Positions 50,925 to 60,981 are shown, counted from the first letter of the stretch. The stretch is 64,000 bases of DNA from Pseudomonadota bacterium (GCA_029776255.1 JAKOTN010000026.1:179024-243023); one strand, 5' to 3'. A program made the numbers and translations. Notes: generated by a model from the sequence alone, not told the origin.

Positions 50925-51746
50925 CTAGACGGCAACTGGCGCCGCGATATGAGGATGCGGATCATAGCCGTCGAGCGTGAAATCCTCGAACCGAAAATCG
51001 AACAAATCGCGCACCCGCGGATTGAGCCGCAAATGCGGCAAGGCGCGCGGAGCACGTGCCAACTGCAAACGTGCCTGATCAAGATGATTGCGATACAGAT
51101 GCGCGTCGCCGAAAGTATGCACGAACTCCCCCGGCTGGTAATCGCAAACCCGCGCCAAGATCGTCGTCAACAGCGCATAAGAGGCAATGTTAAACGGAAC
51201 ACCCAGAAAAACATCCGCACTCCGCTGATATAACTGGCAAGACAATACCTGTCGACGGTCCGAGGCAGATGGCGAAGGGGCGGCGACGTAGAGTTGGAAA
51301 AAAGTGTGACAAGGCGGCAAGGCCATTCGGTCAACGTCCCCAGGATTCCAGGCGGTGACCACGTGACGACGTGAGTCAGGATTGTTTATCAGGCCGTCGA
51401 CCAACTGTTTCATCTGATCGATTTCACGCCCATCGGCTGTCTTCCAGTGTCGCCACTGGTGCCCGTAAACCGGGCCAAGCTCACCGTTTTCGTCGGCCCA
51501 TTCGTCCCAGATGCGCACGCCGTTGTCACGCAAGTAGGCCACGTTGGTTTCGCCGCGCAGAAACCACAACAGCTCGTACACAATCGACCGAAAATGCAAT
51601 TTTTTGGTGGTCAGCAGGGGAAACCCCGCCGCGAGCGCGAAGCGCATTTGCCAACCGAAGACCGAACGCGTGCCGGTACCGGTACGATCCGTCTTGTCGG
51701 CGCCATGTTCTAGCACGTGCCGCATCAGATCGAGATACTGCTGCAT
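50925..51746 (-). CDS. thyA: Thymidylate synthase
   Basis: 273-aa ThyA methylating dUMP with methylene-tetrahydrofolate. Motifs: [17 protein letters not shown], the catalytic cysteine in [31 protein letters not shown] and [13 protein letters not shown] short insert ([11 protein letters not shown]) follows the active-site strand. ATG at 51746 has an AAAGGA box; the ATG-like start at 51770 lacks one. Confidence 0.97.
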   Translation of the reverse strand: MQQYLDLMRHVLEHGADKTDRTGTGTRSVFGWQMRFALAAGFPLLTTKKLHFRSIVYELLWFLRGETNVAYLRDNGVRIWDEWADENGELGPVYGHQWRHWKTADGREIDQMKQLVDGLINNPDSRRHVVTAWNPGDVDRMALPPCHTFFQLYVAAPSPSASDRRQVLSCQLYQRSADVFLGVPFNIASYALLTTILARVCDYQPGEFVHTFGDAHLYRNHLDQARLQLARAPRALPHLRLNPRVRDLFDFRFEDFTLDGYDPHPHIAAPVAV

Positions 51747-51939
51747 GCGATTCCTTTGTTGTTGATCCACTCCCGCCGCAGCGGCAAGTTATCGAGTCAA
51801 GACAAGGCGATAGCATCTCTGCGCGTCACGCCCCATCTCGCGGACACCGCCAAAAAACGAAGGCGACCCCTTGCCGGCACGACGCGCCATCCTGATTTAC
51901 AATTGCCCGCTTGGCGAACCCTGACGAGGATGGCCCGCA

Positions 51940-53463
51940 ATGCTTTTCAACATCTTTCCGCGTCGTCCAGACCACCCGCTGGCGGACGGTAAGGAACTCA
52001 AGCGGATTTTACTCGAACTGCGTCCGCAAAAAGCCGCGCCGGCAATCGATGAGATCAGCAGTTGGTTCGACTCCTTGAAAGATGCCGAGCACTTTCGTCT
52101 CGACCACTATTTCGACCTGCTCAGCCAACTCGACAACGCCGCACAAGCGCATCTCCGGCGCCTGCGGCGCGACTACCTGCAACCGACCTGGCTTTCGAAG
52201 CCCGAAGAAGAGAGGCAGTGGCAGCGAAGTTACGGATATTTCGAGAAAATCGCCGTACTGTACGCCACTTGCCTCGAACGCGCCCGCCTCGATCCAAAAA
52301 ACAAGGGCAGCGAAGCTTTCAAGGCGAACCAAACGCTTACCGAAACGCGTTTGCAAGCGGCGCGTTGCCAGCAATTGAAGTGGCTCGCCTATCGTTACAC
52401 GCCCGCCGAAAACCGGCTATGGCGTGAACTCGGGCAAACTTATCTGGCCGCGGAAGACGCCGGCCATGCGCAGAGAACGGTCACGCTTTATACATCGCAA
52501 CGCGGCGCCGGCAGTGTCGCACAGCAGTACTTGCATGCGCTGGTGCATTTTATGTCGGGTATGGACAGCCTGGTTCCCAATCAGATCGAACTGGCCGACC
52601 ATTTGATTACGCATTTTCTGCCCGGCTTTGCCCTCTCGTCCGACCGTCATCCGGAAAGCATCTACTCGGTAGACACCATCGCGGGCGCGACACCCACCCG
52701 CCTGGTCGGGCGACCGGCACCGACACGCGCCGGGATGCGTTTTTTTTCGGCCGGCAACGCCGTCGTCGCGGTCGAAAACCTGCTGCACCTCGTCGAGCGC
52801 GGAAAAATGCCGGCGGATCTCGATCTCGGCGGGGAAACGTCTCCGCAACAGTTGCTGCCGGTATTGCATCATCTGCGAACGCACTGGACACATCCCGCGC
52901 CACAGCGGGCGCACGTGCGCCATCGCGTAGCCACTCGAATGACGGTGCTACACGGCTTCGACGCGGCCTACAGGATCTTCGGCGGCGCCAGGCAAACACC
53001 GCGCCCGACCCAACGGGCGGCAAACTGGCTGGCCGACAATGTCAGCCTAGGAGGATTCCGGGCGTCCTCCGAGGACAAAGACACGGACTGGATCACACTG
53101 GGCACCCTGATCTGCGTGCAGGCGGAGGGAAGCCAGACTGTGCTGCTGGGCACCATCCGGCGCTTCTGCCGACGTCGCGACGCCCGCGCCGACCTCGGGG
53201 TTCAGCTTCTCGCCAGGCACGCGCAAAGCATCGACCTGCAACCGCGACGGAGCGGCTTCTCGGCAGCCACCCGTACCCACGGCATCTGGCTGCGTGACGA
53301 CGAACCGGCAGGCTTGATGCGCATCGCGCTACCCTTGGGGAGTTTCAATGTGCGCGAATCAATGGCGTTCAGCCAAGGGGAGCGAAATTATCTGTTAACG
53401 CCGATGGAACTCGAAACAAGCGGCATCGATTACGAAATCGCCCGGTTTCGCGCGGATTCCTGA
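51940..53463 (+). CDS. Uncharacterised protein with possible C-terminal PilZ-like domain
   Basis: 507 aa, no named family recognised. Residues 1-300 look alpha-helical and cytoplasmic. In the last third, residues 329-333 (RVATR) fit the PilZ RxxxR motif and residues 367-372 (NVSLGG) fit its N/D-x-S-x-x-G motif, followed by the strand pattern LGTIRRF and GVQLLARH seen in PilZ barrels. The gap of about 34 residues between the motifs is longer than usual. If real, it would be a c-di-GMP receptor, matching the GGDEF-EAL protein at 14-17 kb. GAGGA box before the ATG; a -10-like TACAAT at 51898-51903. Confidence 0.6.
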   Translation: MLFNIFPRRPDHPLADGKELKRILLELRPQKAAPAIDEISSWFDSLKDAEHFRLDHYFDLLSQLDNAAQAHLRRLRRDYLQPTWLSKPEEERQWQRSYGYFEKIAVLYATCLERARLDPKNKGSEAFKANQTLTETRLQAARCQQLKWLAYRYTPAENRLWRELGQTYLAAEDAGHAQRTVTLYTSQRGAGSVAQQYLHALVHFMSGMDSLVPNQIELADHLITHFLPGFALSSDRHPESIYSVDTIAGATPTRLVGRPAPTRAGMRFFSAGNAVVAVENLLHLVERGKMPADLDLGGETSPQQLLPVLHHLRTHWTHPAPQRAHVRHRVATRMTVLHGFDAAYRIFGGARQTPRPTQRAANWLADNVSLGGFRASSEDKDTDWITLGTLICVQAEGSQTVLLGTIRRFCRRRDARADLGVQLLARHAQSIDLQPRRSGFSAATRTHGIWLRDDEPAGLMRIALPLGSFNVRESMAFSQGERNYLLTPMELETSGIDYEIARFRADS

Positions 53464-53484
53464 CCGACCCAAATAGCGACGCCT

Positions 53485-54087
53485 CTACTCGGAAGCGCGG
53501 GAGAGCCGCGCGGACTTGGGCCGAAACACAGGCACGACCGAGGCGACCGTTTCCACGTATGGCCCGCCAAGCAGATCGAGACAGTAAGGAACGGCGGCAA
53601 AGATGCCGTTCGCCACGCGAGTGCCGTCGGCCGCGCTCACGCCCTCCAGAGTTTCCCGAATCGACTTCGGTTGCCCAGGCAAATTGAGAATGAGCGCCTG
53701 ACCGCGAATCGCGCCCACCTGGCGCGAGAGAATCGCCGTCGGCACGAAATGCAGGCTGATACGCCGCATTTCCTCGCCAAACCCCGGCAACAGTTTATCG
53801 GCAACCGCCATCGTCGCTTCCGGCGTGACATCGCGTGGCGCCGGCCCTGTACCGCCGGTGGTCAACACCAGGTGACACCCGACATCGTCGACCAATTCGA
53901 TCAAGGTGTGCTCGATCGTGGCCTGCTCGTCGGCAATCAGACGCGTGACGCTTCGCCACGGTGTCGACAACGCGTCGCGAAACCACGCTTCCAGTGACGG
54001 AATGCCTTGGTCGACGTAGATTCCTTGCGACGCGCGATCGCTGATCGACACCAAACCGATCAACAATGTGTCAGAGTTCGTGCGCAT
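53485..54087 (-). CDS. mogA: Molybdopterin adenylyltransferase MogA
   Basis: 200-aa MogA/MoaB-fold protein adenylating molybdopterin before molybdate insertion. Motifs: IGLVSISDRASQGIYVDQGIP, LVLTTGGTGPAPRDVTPEAT, and the late ILNLPGQPKSI. ATG at 54087 overlaps the end of darP by 17 bases; an upstream GTG (54099) overlaps further. With moaC at 1 kb it indicates an active cofactor pathway. Confidence 0.94.
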   Translation of the reverse strand: MRTNSDTLLIGLVSISDRASQGIYVDQGIPSLEAWFRDALSTPWRSVTRLIADEQATIEHTLIELVDDVGCHLVLTTGGTGPAPRDVTPEATMAVADKLLPGFGEEMRRISLHFVPTAILSRQVGAIRGQALILNLPGQPKSIRETLEGVSAADGTRVANGIFAAVPYCLDLLGGPYVETVASVVPVFRPKSARLSRASE

Positions 54088-54622
54088 GCGGGTCACCAAT
54101 GGTTGAAAGCGCTTCTACCTCCGACTCCAGCGCCTTGAGAAACTGGAAGATCTCGCGGTAGCAGCGTGGCGGCTTGCCTTGCGCCTGCTCAAGCAAGGCG
54201 CGACGCCGCAGGGAGCGCAGATGTTGCAGATCGATGGCCGGCGTTTCACTTGCCAGCCGGAACAGAACTTTCTCGTCGGCCAGAAGTTCGCTGCGTAAGC
54301 GTTCCAGACGATGCAAGCGGGCGGTTTCATCCGCCGAATCGCCGCGCACCACCGCCAGCGAACGCCGAATCGGTTCTGCATCGACATCGCGCATCAAGCG
54401 GCCGATGAATTGCAATTGCCGTCGCCGCGCGTCGTCCTGCCGCCGCATCCCTTGCGCGACCCGCACCGCGGCGCGCAGATCCTCCGGAAGATCGATCTTT
54501 TTAAGCCGATCGGGCGAGAGATCCACCAGATCCTCGCCGAGCGCCTGCAACTCCGCCATGGCTTTCTTGCGTTGCGTCTTCGACAACAGCGCTTGCTCAT
54601 CGGCTGAAGTGGTACTCGTCAT
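54071..54622 (-). CDS. darP: Ribosome biogenesis protein DarP (YjgA, DUF615)
   Basis: 183-aa DUF615 protein associated with 50S subunit assembly. Typical are KTQRKKAMAELQALGEDLVDL near the N-terminus and the helical RLHRLERLRSELL segment. Divergent from pmbA, with which it is commonly paired in proteobacteria, across 117 bases. Confidence 0.93.
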   Translation of the reverse strand: MTSTTSADEQALLSKTQRKKAMAELQALGEDLVDLSPDRLKKIDLPEDLRAAVRVAQGMRRQDDARRRQLQFIGRLMRDVDAEPIRRSLAVVRGDSADETARLHRLERLRSELLADEKVLFRLASETPAIDLQHLRSLRRRALLEQAQGKPPRCYREIFQFLKALESEVEALSTIGDPHAHEL

Positions 54623-54697
54623 ACGCTGACTCGCTTTTCAGGATAACCGCGACACCGAGAAAGCGTTGGATCGTCACGCGGGCGCCTCTCGGGGAAC

Positions 54698-54706
54698 TGC
54701 TATGAT
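54698..54706 (+). promoter_or_regulatory. Extended -10 promoter of pmbA
   Basis: TGCTATGAT matches TGn plus TATGAT, predicting a start near 54713 and a leader of about 27 bases. No convincing -35. Confidence 0.5.
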
Positions 54707-54739
54707 AACGGCTTTTCACCCTCGCCACCCCACCCGATC

Positions 54740-56113
54740 ATGTCCTCTCCAGCCACTACCGGCACCACCGAATCGCGCTTCAGCCATCGTTTGGAAACTT
54801 TGCAGGAATTGGCGCGAGACGTCCTGGCCCACGCTAAAAAGCAGGGCGCCAGCGCCTGCGAAGTCGATATCTCGGATGGTTTTGGTCAATCGGTGACGGT
54901 TCGCCATGGCGAGATCGAAACGATCGAATACAACCGCGACAAAGCCATCGCGGTGACTGTCTACCTCGGCCAACGCAAAGGCCAGGCCAGTACCTCGGTA
55001 TTTTCGCCGACCGCCTTGCGCGAAACGGTGGACGCAGCAATCAACATCGCCCGCTTCACCGCCGCCGACCCGTGCGCCGGCTTGCCCGATGCTGACCAGT
55101 TGGCCATGGCCACCGGCAACTTGCCTGATCTCGACCTGTACCACCCTTGGCTGCTGTCGGTCGAACAGGCCGTCGATCTCGCCCGGCACTGCGAGCAGGC
55201 GGCTTTTGCGCTAAGCCCGCGGATCACCAATTCCGAAGGCGCGTCGGTGTCCATTCAGGAGGGGCAGTTCATCGCCGCCAACAGCCTCGGCTTCATGGGC
55301 GGCTACCCGACATCGCGCCATTACCTCTCCTGCGCGGTGATCGCCGGCGCCGACGACAACATGCAACGCGACGACTGGTATTCCACCGCCCGTGACCCCG
55401 CCTCGATCGAGTCGCCGGCATCGGTCGGCGAACGCGCCGCGCAGCGCGCCCTGTCGCGACTTGGGGCGCGTAAAATCAAAACCTGTAAGGTGCCCGTGAT
55501 CTTTGAAGCACCGTTGGCCGCCTCGCTGATCGGCGGCTTCGTGCATGCGGTGAGCGGCGGCAGCCTATACCGGAAGACATCTTTTCTGGTCGATAGCCTC
55601 GGCAAGCGCGTCTTCTCGAAAAAAATGAGCATCAGTGAACGGCCGCATTTGCCGCGCGCCCTGGCCAGCAGCTATTTCGACAACGACGGTGTGGCGACAG
55701 TCAACCGCGAGGTGGTCGTCGACGGCCGGTTGCAAGGTTACTTCCTGAGCGTATACACCGCACGCAAGCTGGGCATGCAAACGACCGGCAACGCCGGCGG
55801 CTCGCACAATCTGGTGGTCCATCCCGGCAAGCGCGATCTTCCGGCCTTGCTTAAGAAAATGGGGCGTGGCCTGCTGGTTACCGAACTCCTCGGTCACGGC
55901 GTCAACTATGTCACTGGCGATTATTCGCGCGGCGCGGCGGGCTACTGGGTCGAAAACGGCGAAATCGCGCACCCGGTCGAGGAAATCACCATCGCCGGCA
56001 ATTTGCGCGAGATGTTCCGGAATGTCGCCGCGATTGGCAACGATGTGCTGATACGCGGCTCGAAGCAGGTTGGTTCCCTGCTCATCGAAGAAATGAAAAT
56101 AGCGGGCAAATAA
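54740..56113 (+). CDS. pmbA: Metalloprotease-related protein PmbA (TldE)
   Basis: 457-aa TldE/PmbA, which partners TldD in a protease that matures peptides such as microcins and degrades the antitoxin CcdA. TldE subunits lack the zinc site, which TldD supplies. Segments GASACEVDISDGFGQSVTVRHGE near the start, SGGSLYRKTSFL, and GVNYVTGDYSRGAAGYWVENG match the family. tldD itself is not in the window. Confidence 0.95.
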   Translation: MSSPATTGTTESRFSHRLETLQELARDVLAHAKKQGASACEVDISDGFGQSVTVRHGEIETIEYNRDKAIAVTVYLGQRKGQASTSVFSPTALRETVDAAINIARFTAADPCAGLPDADQLAMATGNLPDLDLYHPWLLSVEQAVDLARHCEQAAFALSPRITNSEGASVSIQEGQFIAANSLGFMGGYPTSRHYLSCAVIAGADDNMQRDDWYSTARDPASIESPASVGERAAQRALSRLGARKIKTCKVPVIFEAPLAASLIGGFVHAVSGGSLYRKTSFLVDSLGKRVFSKKMSISERPHLPRALASSYFDNDGVATVNREVVVDGRLQGYFLSVYTARKLGMQTTGNAGGSHNLVVHPGKRDLPALLKKMGRGLLVTELLGHGVNYVTGDYSRGAAGYWVENGEIAHPVEEITIAGNLREMFRNVAAIGNDVLIRGSKQVGSLLIEEMKIAGK

Positions 56114-56196
56114 GTTGTCAGGCCTAGCGACCATCCATATATTCTTCGGTCGTCAAAAACATCCAAGTAGGCCGCACCACACTTGTTTCCTTTCGT

Positions 56197-56202
56197 TATA
56201 AT
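56197..56202 (+). promoter_or_regulatory. Probable -10 box of the TRAP binding-protein gene
   Basis: Perfect TATAAT 46 bases before the GTG start, in an AT-rich gap after pmbA; start site expected near 56209. No clear -35. Confidence 0.45.
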
Positions 56203-56247
56203 CATCGAGCATTTCTTCGAACAACAATATTCATAGGAGACAAAACC

Positions 56248-57327
56248 GTGGAAAGACGTTCATTTTTAAAGACTGCCGGTGTTGGTCTGGCTGCCGGCAC
56301 GACGGCAATGCCGGCCATTGCCCAAAATGCCCCAACCATCAAATGGCGCTTGGCATCCAGTTTCCCGAAGAGCCTCGACACCATATACGGCGGTGCCGAA
56401 TACATGGCCAAGCGCGTGGCCGAGGCCACTGGAGGCAAATTCCAGATCCAGGTTTTCGCCGGCGGTGAAATCGTTCCCGGACCAGCGGTATTCGATGCCG
56501 TCAAGGACCTGACGGTCGAAATGGGGCATACCGTTTCCTACTATTTCTTCGGCAAGGACCCCACCTACGCACTCGAAACAGCGGTTCCCTTCGGCATGAC
56601 CACCCGCCAGATGGATGCCTGGATGCGTTATGGCAACGGCGGCAAGCTGATGGCCGAAGTCTTCGGTAAATCCAACATCCTGACGATTCCCTGCGGCAAT
56701 ACCGGCACGCAAATGGGCGGCTGGTATCGCAAGGAAATCAAGACAATCGCCGATTTGAAAGGCCTTAAAATCCGCATCGGTGGCTTTGCCGGCGCGGTTT
56801 TGAGCAAGCTCGGCGCGGTACCGCAACAGATTCCCGGTGGCGACATCTATCCGGCGCTGGAGAAAGGCACCATCGACGCCGCCGAGTGGATTGGCCCGTA
56901 CGATGATCAAAAACTCGGCTTCAACAAGGTAGCCAAGTATTACTACTATCCCGGGTGGTGGGAAGGTGGGCCGCAAGTCTCCGCTTATGTCAACACCAAA
57001 AAATGGGCGGAACTGCCCAAGGAATACCAAGCCATTCTCCAGATCGCCTGTGCCGACGCCCATGTGGACATGATCTCGAAGTACGACGCCAAGAATCCGA
57101 CGGCACTCAAACAACTGGTGGGTTCCGGTACGCAGTTGAAACCGTTCCCGAAAGAAGTCATGGATGCCTGTTACAAGGCGGCGATGGAACTTTACGCGGA
57201 AACATCGGCCAGCAACCCGCTGTTCAAAAAGGTTTACGACGATTACAAAAAATTCATGGACGACCAAAACCTGTGGTTCCGCATCGCCGAGGGAGGGTTC
57301 GCGAACTACATGTACAGCAAGCGTTAG
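56248..57327 (+). CDS. TRAP transporter substrate-binding protein (DctP family)
   Basis: 359-aa periplasmic receptor of a TRAP transporter. Starts at GTG with AGGAGA 7 bases upstream. The twin-arginine motif RRSFLK and hydrophobic region ending AIA/QN indicate Tat export. Family segments: SSFPKSLDTIYGGAEYMAKRV, the ligand-contacting GLKIRIGGFAGAVL and EWIGPYDDQKLGFNKVAKYYYYPGWW. The latter resembles mannitol/2-oxo-acid type receptors, but specificity is not certain. Confidence 0.9.
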   Translation: MERRSFLKTAGVGLAAGTTAMPAIAQNAPTIKWRLASSFPKSLDTIYGGAEYMAKRVAEATGGKFQIQVFAGGEIVPGPAVFDAVKDLTVEMGHTVSYYFFGKDPTYALETAVPFGMTTRQMDAWMRYGNGGKLMAEVFGKSNILTIPCGNTGTQMGGWYRKEIKTIADLKGLKIRIGGFAGAVLSKLGAVPQQIPGGDIYPALEKGTIDAAEWIGPYDDQKLGFNKVAKYYYYPGWWEGGPQVSAYVNTKKWAELPKEYQAILQIACADAHVDMISKYDAKNPTALKQLVGSGTQLKPFPKEVMDACYKAAMELYAETSASNPLFKKVYDDYKKFMDDQNLWFRIAEGGFANYMYSKR

Positions 57328-57395
57328 GCGGATTCGTCAATCCCGACGGGGGTGTGGCTCGCTCCGTCGTTCAGGCTCGATTTCCACCCGCAATG

Positions 57396-57426
57396 AAAAC
57401 GGAGGCCAGTCACGCCTCCGTTTTTT
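57396..57426. terminator. Bidirectional intrinsic terminator between the TRAP genes
   Basis: Perfect 11-base stem AAAACGGAGGC / GCCTCCGTTTT with a 7-base loop and T/A tracts on both sides. It lies 69 bases after the receptor gene (plus) and 18 bases beyond the stop of the large permease gene (minus), so it can end both transcripts. Confidence 0.85.
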
Positions 57427-57443
57427 CTTCCCGGCGCGGGACG

Positions 57444-58928
57444 TTATTTGGTCTGCTCGTGCTTCACGGCATCAAGAACCGCCTTGCCGGCCATATCGCT
57501 CGACGATGAGGGCGACCCGTCCACCGGGGAAGCGGATTCGCCATAGTCGGAGGTCGGCACGTCAATGATCACCGAATCGATATCGACTTTTTCATCTTGA
57601 TCGAGACCGACTGAAACCAACTGGGGAAAGGTAATCAGCACCGCCACCATCACGATTTGGATACAGACGAAAGGAATCGCCCCCCAGTAGATATCGGTGG
57701 TCTTGACGGACGGCGGCGCCACCGAGCGCAAATAAAACAATGCGAAACCGAACGGCGGGTGCATGAACGAGGTCTGCATGTTTACCGCCAGCAGAACGCC
57801 GAACCAAATCAGATCGATTCCCAGCGCTTGGGCAACCGGTCCCAGCAGCGGCACGACGATGAAGGATAATTCGAAGAAATCAAGGAAAAATGCCAGCAGA
57901 AAAACCAAAACGTTGACCACCACCAGAAAGCCTACTTGACCGCCCGGCAGGCCGCTGAGCAAATGCTCGACCCATTTGTGACCATCAACGCCATAAAAAG
58001 TCAGCGAGAACACCCGCGCGCCCACCAGTATGAAGACCACGAAGGTCGTCAGTTTCGCGGTGGACTCCATCGCTTGCCTGAGCAAGCCCCACGACAAACG
58101 CCGGCGTGCCAGGGCCATGGTCAAGGCACCGGTGGCGCCCATCGCGCCTCCCTCGGTAGGCGTGGCGATGCCGAGAAAAATCGTGCCCAGCACCAGGAAA
58201 ATGAGAAACAGCGGTGGCACCAGTGTCGTCAACACGCGCAGCAGCAACTCGCCGCCGCGCAAGGTCCGTGCATCCGCCGGCAGCGCCGGGGCGCGGGCCG
58301 GTTTGAAAATCGCCACGACAACCACGTACACAACGTAAAACGACGTCAACACCAGACCAGGGATAAAGGCGCCGGCATACATATCGCCAACCGACTTGCC
58401 CAACTGGTCGGCCATGATGATCAACACCAACGATGGCGGAATGATCTGCGCCAAGGTACCGGACGCGGCAATCACGCCAGTGGCGAGCTTGGTGTCGTAA
58501 CCATAACGCAACATGATCGGTAGCGAGATCAGACCCATCGAAATGACCGACGCCGCCACCACGCCGGTGGTCGCCGCGAGCAAGGCGCCAACGAAGATCA
58601 CCGCGAAGGCCAAACCACCGCGTAACGGTCCGAAAAGCTGCCCGATGGTATCGAGCAAATCCTCGGCCATTCCTGATCGTTCGAGGATCAGCCCCATGAA
58701 AGTAAAGAACGGGATCGCCAGCAAGGTGTCGTTACTCATGATCCCGAAAATGCGGTCCGGAAGCGCCTGGAATAATTGCGGGCCGAGCATGCCAAGTTCG
58801 ATGCCGATCAGCGCGAAAAATATCCCGTTGGCCGCCAAGGCAAAGGACACCGGAAAACCGACCAGCAGAAAGATCACCATCGAAACGAAAATGATCGGGG
58901 CCATATTAGCCATCGCAAACTCAGCCAT
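57444..58928 (-). CDS. TRAP transporter large permease (DctM family)
   Basis: 494 aa, about 12-13 helices; catalyses sodium-driven uptake of the ligand delivered by the receptor. DctM signatures: LLAIPFFTFMGLILERSG, SGTLAQIIPPSLVLIIMADQLG and ATPTEGGAMGATGA. The C-terminus has an extra acidic cytoplasmic tail of about 60 residues. ATG overlaps the DctQ stop by one base. Confidence 0.93.
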   Translation of the reverse strand: MAEFAMANMAPIIFVSMVIFLLVGFPVSFALAANGIFFALIGIELGMLGPQLFQALPDRIFGIMSNDTLLAIPFFTFMGLILERSGMAEDLLDTIGQLFGPLRGGLAFAVIFVGALLAATTGVVAASVISMGLISLPIMLRYGYDTKLATGVIAASGTLAQIIPPSLVLIIMADQLGKSVGDMYAGAFIPGLVLTSFYVVYVVVVAIFKPARAPALPADARTLRGGELLLRVLTTLVPPLFLIFLVLGTIFLGIATPTEGGAMGATGALTMALARRRLSWGLLRQAMESTAKLTTFVVFILVGARVFSLTFYGVDGHKWVEHLLSGLPGGQVGFLVVVNVLVFLLAFFLDFFELSFIVVPLLGPVAQALGIDLIWFGVLLAVNMQTSFMHPPFGFALFYLRSVAPPSVKTTDIYWGAIPFVCIQIVMVAVLITFPQLVSVGLDQDEKVDIDSVIIDVPTSDYGESASPVDGSPSSSSDMAGKAVLDAVKHEQTK

Positions 58929-59515
58929 TACAGATCCCCCTTCCGCGCCTTGATCGCCAGCGCCAGTTCTTCTTCAGCCGTCATCGCATGCGACTTGGCG
59001 GTCGGGTCGGGGCACAGGCCCATCAGAAATCCGATGCGTTTGATCAATTCCGAAAATCCCTGAATCACCAGCAGGAAAAATCCGATCGGCACCAGCAAGC
59101 GTACCGGCCAAACCGGTAAACCGCCGGCATTGCTCGATTGCTCATTGTTTTGCAGGGCAAGCACGAATATCGGCCACGACAGATACATCACGGCAATCGC
59201 CATCGGCATCAGGAAGAAAATAATGCCGAAAACGTCGATCCAGGTCTGTCCGCGCTTCGAAAATCGACCGGCGATCAGGTCGATGCGCACGTGCTCGTTA
59301 CGCATCAGGGTATACCCCGCGCCAAGAAGAAAAATGGCCGAGAATAAGTACCACTGGATTTCGAGAAAGGCGTTTGAACTGTAGTTGACGGTATAGCGCA
59401 TGACGGCATTGGTGGCGGCAATCAACGTCACGACCAGCACCAACCAGATGATGGACTTGCCGACGCGCTCGGTCAGCCAGTCGATTTGCCTTGAGAGCTT
59501 GAGCAAACGATTCAC
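58928..59515 (-). CDS. TRAP transporter small permease (DctQ family)
   Basis: 195 aa with four helices; the DctQ partner of the large permease. Typical segment EIQWYLFSAIFLLGAGYTLMRNEHVRIDL. I chose GTG at 59515 because GGAGG lies 8-9 bases upstream and the protein then begins just before the first helix; the frame is open upstream to 59656 but that stretch is cysteine/arginine mixed and has no DctQ character. Confidence 0.9.
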   Translation of the reverse strand: MNRLLKLSRQIDWLTERVGKSIIWLVLVVTLIAATNAVMRYTVNYSSNAFLEIQWYLFSAIFLLGAGYTLMRNEHVRIDLIAGRFSKRGQTWIDVFGIIFFLMPMAIAVMYLSWPIFVLALQNNEQSSNAGGLPVWPVRLLVPIGFFLLVIQGFSELIKRIGFLMGLCPDPTAKSHAMTAEEELALAIKARKGDL

Positions 59516-59886
59516 CGAATGTTCCTCCAAAAAACGGTCTTCCTCCTTGGTCCGATCTCTGACACCTTGTGTAGTCGGGCAGTCGTATCGGTTCTTCGCC
59601 ATCGATACCAGCGTACGCGCATCCGGCATCATGATGACGACAAGATTATTGCACATCCGGCAAGCGAGAAATAAGCATTCCCCAGCGCGGGACAGTGTCT
59701 CGGCACCTGATCTGTTTCAATTAGCAATCAACGCATTATGAGCGCTAACGGCGTGACATGTTGGTACCGTGCTCCACAGCGAAAAAATAGTTCGCTCACT
59801 TTTCAGCATCGACTTGGCGGCTTGGCGCAAACTCATGGCAACCCTTTCGCCCATCCCGCGCGTTGCCATGACCGACGGAAGCGGAA
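59516..59886. other. Intergenic region between dctQ-like gene and hrcA
   Basis: 371 bases with no convincing gene. The part next to the DctQ start is open in that frame (to 59656) but not protein-like. I looked for sigma-54 -24/-12 elements, common upstream of TRAP genes, and found none. A promoter for the minus-strand TRAP permease genes should lie here. Confidence 0.5.
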
Positions 59887-60915
59887 TTACTGACTGGCTT
59901 GATAAGTCAAGGCCGAAGAAAGCAGCTTGGCGGTAATATCAACAATCGGGATCACGCGCTCATACGCCATGCGCGTCGGGCCGATGACACCCACCGAACC
60001 AACGACTTGTCCATCGACCGCGTAAGGCGCGGTAACGACACTGCATTCGTCGAGTGGCGCGAGACCCGATTCACCACCGATGAAGATCTTCACGCCCTCG
60101 GCACGATGCGACAGATCCAGAAGCTGCATCAACGATGTGCGCTGCTCGAAAAGATCGAACAACTCGCGAAGCCTTTTCATGTTCGATGAAAACTCCTCGA
60201 CCTCAAGCAGGTTTCGCTCGCCGGAAATGACATACCTTTCGTCGCCACCCCGCAGTGCGTCATCACCCGCCAGCAGCGCCGCCGTCATCAAGCTTTGCAG
60301 ATCGCCGCGCAGCTGCAGCAGTTCGTCCTGTACGTGCTGACGAATGTGTTCAAAATCGCGGCCGGCAAAATGCTGATTCAAATAATTTGTTGCCATGACC
60401 AATTCCAACGGGGTGTACGGTCGCCCGGGAAAAAGCAGCCGATTCTGAACGTCGCCGTCCGAGGTAACCAGTATCAGCAAAATACGCCGTTCCGAAAGGC
60501 TGACGAATTCCATTTGACGAATTTGTGGTGTCACACGCCGTGGAGTCAGCACAATGCCAGCAAAACGTGTCAGCCCCGACAGCAAATGGGAGGCGTTGCT
60601 AATCAGCTGCCGCGGATGCGAGGGCGGCAACAGCCCTTCGATGGCGTCGATTTTTTCCTTGTCGAGCGGACGTACCGTCAACAGGCTATCGACAAAAAGG
60701 CGATAGCCGCGCGCGGTAGGCACCCGACCCGCGGAGGTGTGCGGACTAGCGATCAAACCAATGTCTTCCAGATCGGCCATGACATTGCGAACGGTGGCCG
60801 CCGACAAATCGAGACGTGAATGTTTCGACAAGGCCCGCGAACCGACCGGTTGCCCTTCGGCAATATAAAGTTCGATCAGGGTCTTGAGCAGTGTTCTGGC
60901 GCGTTCGTCGATCAT
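59887..60915 (-). CDS. hrcA: Heat-inducible transcription repressor HrcA
   Basis: 342-aa repressor that binds CIRCE elements controlling groE/dnaK genes. N-terminal winged helix with [30 protein letters not shown] and [14 protein letters not shown]. No CIRCE element is visible near hrcA itself. ATG at 60915 is the family start; 85 codons of open frame upstream lie across the divergent nadK. Confidence 0.95.
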   Translation of the reverse strand: MIDERARTLLKTLIELYIAEGQPVGSRALSKHSRLDLSAATVRNVMADLEDIGLIASPHTSAGRVPTARGYRLFVDSLLTVRPLDKEKIDAIEGLLPPSHPRQLISNASHLLSGLTRFAGIVLTPRRVTPQIRQMEFVSLSERRILLILVTSDGDVQNRLLFPGRPYTPLELVMATNYLNQHFAGRDFEHIRQHVQDELLQLRGDLQSLMTAALLAGDDALRGGDERYVISGERNLLEVEEFSSNMKRLRELFDLFEQRTSLMQLLDLSHRAEGVKIFIGGESGLAPLDECSVVTAPYAVDGQVVGSVGVIGPTRMAYERVIPIVDITAKLLSSALTYQASQ

Positions 60916-60972
60916 GGGAGGGATTCTACAAAATTCCATCGCGCAAGGGCGGCGCGGAAGACAGCCGAATTG

Positions 60973-60981
60973 TGGTTTAAT
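60973..60981 (+). promoter_or_regulatory. Extended -10 promoter of nadK, consistent with a leaderless transcript
   Basis: TGGTTTAAT (TGn plus TTTAAT) ends 6 bases before the nadK ATG at 60988, so the expected start site falls on or next to the A of the start codon. No Shine-Dalgarno sequence precedes the ATG. Confidence 0.45.

Noticed and set aside
59516..59886. Sigma-54 promoter before the TRAP permease genes
   Set aside because: No GG-N10-GC pair with TGGCAC/TTGC character on the minus strand.
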